Assembly (NCBI RefSeq): GCF_013299165.1
Contig: NZ_JAAFKD010000017.1
Coordinates: 1 to 64,000, forward strand
DNA length: 64,000 bases
Origin: Microcoleus sp. bin38.metabat.b11b12b14.051
GTDB taxonomy: Bacteria > Cyanobacteriota > Cyanobacteriia > Cyanobacteriales > Microcoleaceae
Reading direction: 5' to 3'
A program made the translations under genes and the position numbers. The notes beneath the pieces were generated by a model. That model was not told the DNA's origin and made no database searches. It saw nothing but the letters and a program-made list of their open reading frames with translations. Numbering within the stretch: position 1 is the stretch's first letter; every line of letters begins with the position of its first letter. Below, piece after piece: positions 61,501 through 64,000 of this stretch.

Positions 61501-63300
61501 TGTATTCAGCAGAACCGAGACATCGTTAGACCATCTGTTCGTATTAGCTAAATCTAACTTGCCGTCACGATTAAAATCTGCCGCAATGATAGCAGTAGGA
61601 GCTCCCGGATTCCCGATTTTAAAGTTGCTGAGATTACCAAATTTACCCGTACCATCTCCTAACAAGACTGATGTTTGGTCAGAATCATTAGGCGCGGCTA
61701 AATCGAGTTTGCCGTCGCCGTTAAAGTCGCCTGCAACCACAGATTGAGGACGGCCTGCGACAGTAAAGTTGGTAACAGTACCAAAATTACCCGTACCATC
61801 TCCCAAAAAAACTGAGATATGTCGATCGACTTGATTGTTATTATTGGTAGCAAGGTCGAGTTTGCCGTCGCCATTAAAATCGCCTGTGGCGAAAACATGT
61901 GACCCTAATCCGGCGGTAAGGTTAACCGGGGAGTTAAAGTTGCCATTACCATCTCCTAAGAAAACGGAAATGTTATCAGTTCTTTGATTACCTGACGAGG
62001 TGATTAAATCTAGTTTGCCGTCGCCGTTAAAGTCGGCTGTGGCAACATTATCCTGGGTTCTTTCTGTATTAATGTAAACGGGCTTAGCAAAGCTACCTGT
62101 ACCCGATCCGAAAAGTATTGAAATGTATTTTCCATTCAGCCCAGGGGTTGTGGCTAAATCTAACTTGCCATCTCCATTAAAGTCGCCTGCTGCGATCGAC
62201 TCAGGATTTAGCGGCTTCAGCTCTTTTGGATCGGAAAAGAAGTTGGTAGGATTGCCAAAACTGCCAGTACCTGTCCCCAGCCGGATGGAAACGAAATTGC
62301 CTTTAGCATAATTCTGAGTATTCGCTATAGCTAAATCGAGTTTGCCGTCTCCATTAAAGTCGCGCACTACAATGGCATAGGGATTCTCATTACCTGGGTC
62401 CAATAAGGTGGTAGCAGTACCAAAGCTGCCCGTAGTACCCGTCCCCAACAATATGGAAATATTCTGGGATTGCCAGTTGACCACGGCTAAGTCAAGGAAA
62501 CTGTCGCCGTTAAAGTCGCCCGTACCCATGTCAAAAGGCTGCCTGTTGACACTATAGTTCCTGGCTTCACTGAAGGTGGAGAGAACGTGGCTGTATGCTG
62601 CTAGAACTTCGGGCCGAAATGCTAAAGAGGTTGCTATTTTCCCGGTTGTTGTTTCCAGTTTCCAGTCGCCACCTTTTGCTGCACTTCCGGTGAGGTTTTT
62701 GGAGGCGGCAACGTTGGTATTTGTGAGTTGGGCGATGCGCTGGATGAAGGTTAAATCGATCGCATATTCATTATCGATCGCGCGTCGATCGTTTGTGGCG
62801 TATTCCTCTGATCCGCCGGGGGTTTCAACCCCCGTCTCATAGCGAAAGTCCTCTGAAGAGGACTGAATAGCCACCTTGTTTTCAGTCGGTTTCAACCGAC
62901 TTTCGCTATGAGACGGGGAATTAATTCCCCGGCGGAATTGCGGACAAATGCGAGGCCCTGAGGCGACATTACAACCATAAATCAGAATGTCCGCACTAGG
63001 AGTTAAAGCACTCCGCCACTGCTGCAATTTCTCGGAATAAGCATCTAGATTGTCTAAACTCAAGCCACCGCTACCCAGTTGCAAGCGGCCGGGAGTGCCG
63101 TGAGAAATGATGTGAATGCTATCAATATTGGTACGAAGAGCTAAAATTTCAGTGATTTGGTCGATCGCATCCCTTGTGGCATCCAAAACCACTACTTCCG
63201 TACCCGGTGTTACCCCGGCCATCAAACTTTGATAATCTGCAACTTGACGATCGATAAAGGCGATCGCACTTCCTGAAACTTGACAATTAAAGTTTGGCAT
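58597..63300 (-). CDS. Large secreted DUF4347 / FG-GAP / Calx-beta / RTX protein
   Basis: A 1567-residue multidomain protein. Residues 1-240 are a DUF4347 domain (VVVLDATRDAIDQI, HIISHGTPGRLQLG, ILIYGCNVASG, then VAASKNLTGSAAKGGDWKLE), split by an inserted segment at about 122-163. Next are about eight FG-GAP/VCBS-type repeats (GDFNGDGKLDLA), two Calx-beta-like domains (EGNSGKKPLTFTVTRS, TITVTLSNATG), a long Pro-Thr linker (about 852-940), a cadherin-like region, a dockerin-like DANKNGILDPNEP segment, and a C-terminal RTX nonapeptide array (GGSGNDVLMGIRGNDYLDG). It is probably exported by a type I system as an adhesin or surface protein. GTG 63303 is also possible. Confidence 0.85.
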   Translation of the reverse strand: MPNFNCQVSGSAIAFIDRQVADYQSLMAGVTPGTEVVVLDATRDAIDQITEILALRTNIDSIHIISHGTPGRLQLGSGGLSLDNLDAYSEKLQQWRSALTPSADILIYGCNVASGPRICPQFRRGINSPSHSESRLKPTENKVAIQSSSEDFRYETGVETPGGSEEYATNDRRAIDNEYAIDLTFIQRIAQLTNTNVAASKNLTGSAAKGGDWKLETTTGKIATSLAFRPEVLAAYSHVLSTFSEARNYSVNRQPFDMGTGDFNGDSFLDLAVVNWQSQNISILLGTGTTGSFGTATTLLDPGNENPYAIVVRDFNGDGKLDLAIANTQNYAKGNFVSIRLGTGTGSFGNPTNFFSDPKELKPLNPESIAAGDFNGDGKLDLATTPGLNGKYISILFGSGTGSFAKPVYINTERTQDNVATADFNGDGKLDLITSSGNQRTDNISVFLGDGNGNFNSPVNLTAGLGSHVFATGDFNGDGKLDLATNNNNQVDRHISVFLGDGTGNFGTVTNFTVAGRPQSVVAGDFNGDGKLDLAAPNDSDQTSVLLGDGTGKFGNLSNFKIGNPGAPTAIIAADFNRDGKLDLANTNRWSNDVSVLLNTSNTVNFGAVTYNSVEGTTDTVVNIPVTITGGTPLNEIVVPIVLDPTSTATQNLDYTFSPTSITFPAGSTGAALTKNIAVTIKADSISENPETAIFNLGTITGAIAGPTKQTTLTIADQVSVAYAIATDTATIEEGNSGKKPLTFTVTRSNVTNGASSVKYAIAGTATNVSDYNNIGGTSGARTTAGTINFLTGETSKTITLDVLGDTVVEPDETITVTLSNATGIAAATPIITADTATTTIINYTAPTPLPIPEAPTPTPPPIPTPTPPPTPTPPTPTPPTPTPPTPTPPTPTPPTPTPPTPTPPTPTPPTPTPPTPTPPPTPTPPTPTPIRTPPPTPTPTDNRPPVVNRPVLSQGGYKTNELTFAANTDTDPDPGDRISYTICLADYNALNSSAFTLERSLNGSSYRQPVDGLSFPQIPLPSWLTFNPETRTINLDASRPKSFNYWLKVTGKDASGASVSELVRFKSNNFGGFVIDNYIAGSTVFLDANKNGILDPNEPSAITSSNGEFNLNFPTDIFDKNENGEIDPEEGNIVAIGGTDTATGLPLETPVTAPPDATVVTLLTSLVADLIDKGVTSAEAQSLVKKSLSIPADVELISLDPIKATNNNEPGGVQVLSAMVKVQNIITQTTALIDGASSALTKDIVKAVVSSITTRIQSNTALNLSNAADLEPIIQQSVSRIKQVDPNFNSQNFTQMASQAATVMATANQRIDAAVSSTTTSIPEAVARVQKVTLGVTTQDFKAVGAGSKPISQLVTENTGAALDSKIKDTTSPGAGLAVPVVTGDADFGSNSPDRILGTNDDDILTGGSGNDVLMGIRGNDYLDGAIGNDSLFGGKGNDIMLGGSGNDVLFGSRGADILNGGDGNDILLGGKGDDLLTGGLGSDVLTGGNGNDKFLVATNAGTDTITDFEVGKDLLVLGNNLTFAQLSITQENSSTFIRLSASGEILASLNGVSASLISAANFNIA
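62812..62937. repeat. 126-bp palindromic element inserted in frame in the DUF4347 coding sequence
   Basis: The ends TCCGCCGGGG...CCCCCGTCTCATAGCGAAAGTC and GACTTTCGCTATGAGACGGGG...CCCCGGCGGA form nested inverted repeats. It is 126 bp long, exactly 42 codons, and open in the host frame. The sibling at 36409-36523 shares the ATAGCGAAAGTCCTCT core. The encoded residues (about 122-163) interrupt the DUF4347 domain after the YGCNVASG block. Confidence 0.8.
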
Positions 63301-64000
63301 CACACACCTATTCCTGATTTAAAAAGAGTGAGAACTTCTAGCATCGACTGTAACCGCTTATTCCAGAAAACTCTGTAAATCTTTGATAAAGATGTACGCT
63401 GTTTTATACAGGCATAGTTTCTAACGGAGCGAGTACGCCCGTGCTTGCTTTCTTGCCCGCGAGGACAACCATGATTCAACTTTGCACACACCTACTAAGT
63501 AGGTAGATCCAATTAAACCAAACTACATAAAAGTATGGAAATAGGGCTGAATTACCCACCTAGAGTTAAAATACCCACTTTTAAGGGATTTGCATACTTT
63601 ACAATCCTTTACTTTACATAGTTACGTTTTACAGCAGTTTGTTGCTTGCGGATCGAGAATGCTGCAAGATATTAAGTCGATCGCACTTTGTACCGTGTTT
63701 TTATTAAATCAGGTGGCTATTTGAGAACGTGAGTAAGTTCTCATCGACTTCTCATCGACTTTTTATTAGACCTCTTGCATAATTAGGTCAGTCCTGGACG
63801 CACTCCGACAAAGAAACCGGGTTTTTTACCTAATCTTCGAGTACGAACGAAGTATTGTCGTAAAAAAACCCGGTTTCTGGGCCCCAATGCGTAAGTCCTA
63901 TAGATTAGATCTCTTGCAAAAGTCTTTTTGCTCAATTTTTGGAACGGGCTCTCCGGCCCATTCCACAAAATTTTTTTTCTGTGGAACGGGCCGGAGAGCC
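63301..64000. repeat. Gene-free end of the window with two inverted-repeat elements
   Basis: No gene is supported. At 63812-63829 and 63860-63878 lie the arms AGAAACCGGGTTTTTTAC and GTAAAAAAACCCGGTTTCT. At 63947-63967 and 63980-64000 lie 21-bp arms containing GGCTCTCCGGCCC and GGGCCGGAGAGCC, cut by the window end. A fragment of the first element also occurs near 53715-53785. The region 63301-63780 shows no recognisable feature. Confidence 0.65.

Noticed and set aside
63301-63780. Short minus-strand frames upstream of the RTX gene
   Set aside because: No start context, domain or similarity; the stretch looks like an untranslated leader and spacer.

Overview
The window is chromosomal DNA from a filamentous, Oscillatoriales-like cyanobacterium (Microcoleus/Oscillatoria type; this placement is inferred). 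The evidence is cyanobacterial marker genes (ndhS, thf1/psb29, a CpeT/CpcT-type bilin lyase, cyanobacterial hfq, an IctB-type membrane protein, a folate-biopterin transporter, a carotenoid oxygenase), many HIP1-type GCGATCGC octamers, and intergenic spaces packed with heptanucleotide tandem repeats and palindromic repeats. No rRNA, tRNA, intact transposase or prophage was seen.

Layout. 1-7 kb: SGNH hydrolase (cut by the window edge), cupin, glycerol-dehydrogenase-like enzyme, aminotransferase, an unknown nuclease-like protein, then divergent dapF and hfq. 7-11 kb: Kef-type antiporter, an acyltransferase stub and a FGE/C-type-lectin-fold gene broken by one in-frame TGA. 11.5-19 kb: housekeeping and photosynthesis genes (M23 peptidase, comFB, thf1, CpeT, STAS, hemF, mrp, ndhS). 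19-26 kb: HAS-barrel protein, a small two-gene unit, Rieske protein, and an exosortase gene overlapping its probable single PEP-CTERM substrate, then smpB. 27-37 kb: TPR/secreted-peptide pair, IctB family, degenerate histidine kinase, acyltransferase, and an RDD-rpmG-rpsR-RNase II series. 37-46 kb: RelE-type toxin-antitoxin coupled to a nucleotidyltransferase remnant, SGNH hydrolase, DUF4436, carotenoid oxygenase, MFS transporter, a structured RNA resembling an IscB/HEARO omega-RNA without its nuclease, cupin, methyltransferase, AraC regulator. 46.8-48.8 kb: Septu-like ATPase/HNH defence pair whose HNH gene carries an in-frame TAA. 49-58 kb: ferric-reductase-like protein, NhaP-type antiporter and the potassium-uptake operon kdpA-B-F-C-D with a short KdpD. 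58.6-63.3 kb: a 1567-residue DUF4347/FG-GAP/Calx-beta/RTX secreted protein.

The strongest theme is repeat traffic. At least four families of small inverted-repeat elements are present, two with visible target-site duplications. A dispersed GGACTNNAGTCC hairpin family shows compensatory changes between copies. Heptamer tandem arrays occur in many spacers. Several of these have entered coding sequences: an in-frame 42-codon element in the DUF4347 gene, a repeat-derived insertion in the glycerol-dehydrogenase-like gene, and repeat-derived ends of dapF and of the CpeT-like gene. All calls come from reading the sequence; no database search was run.
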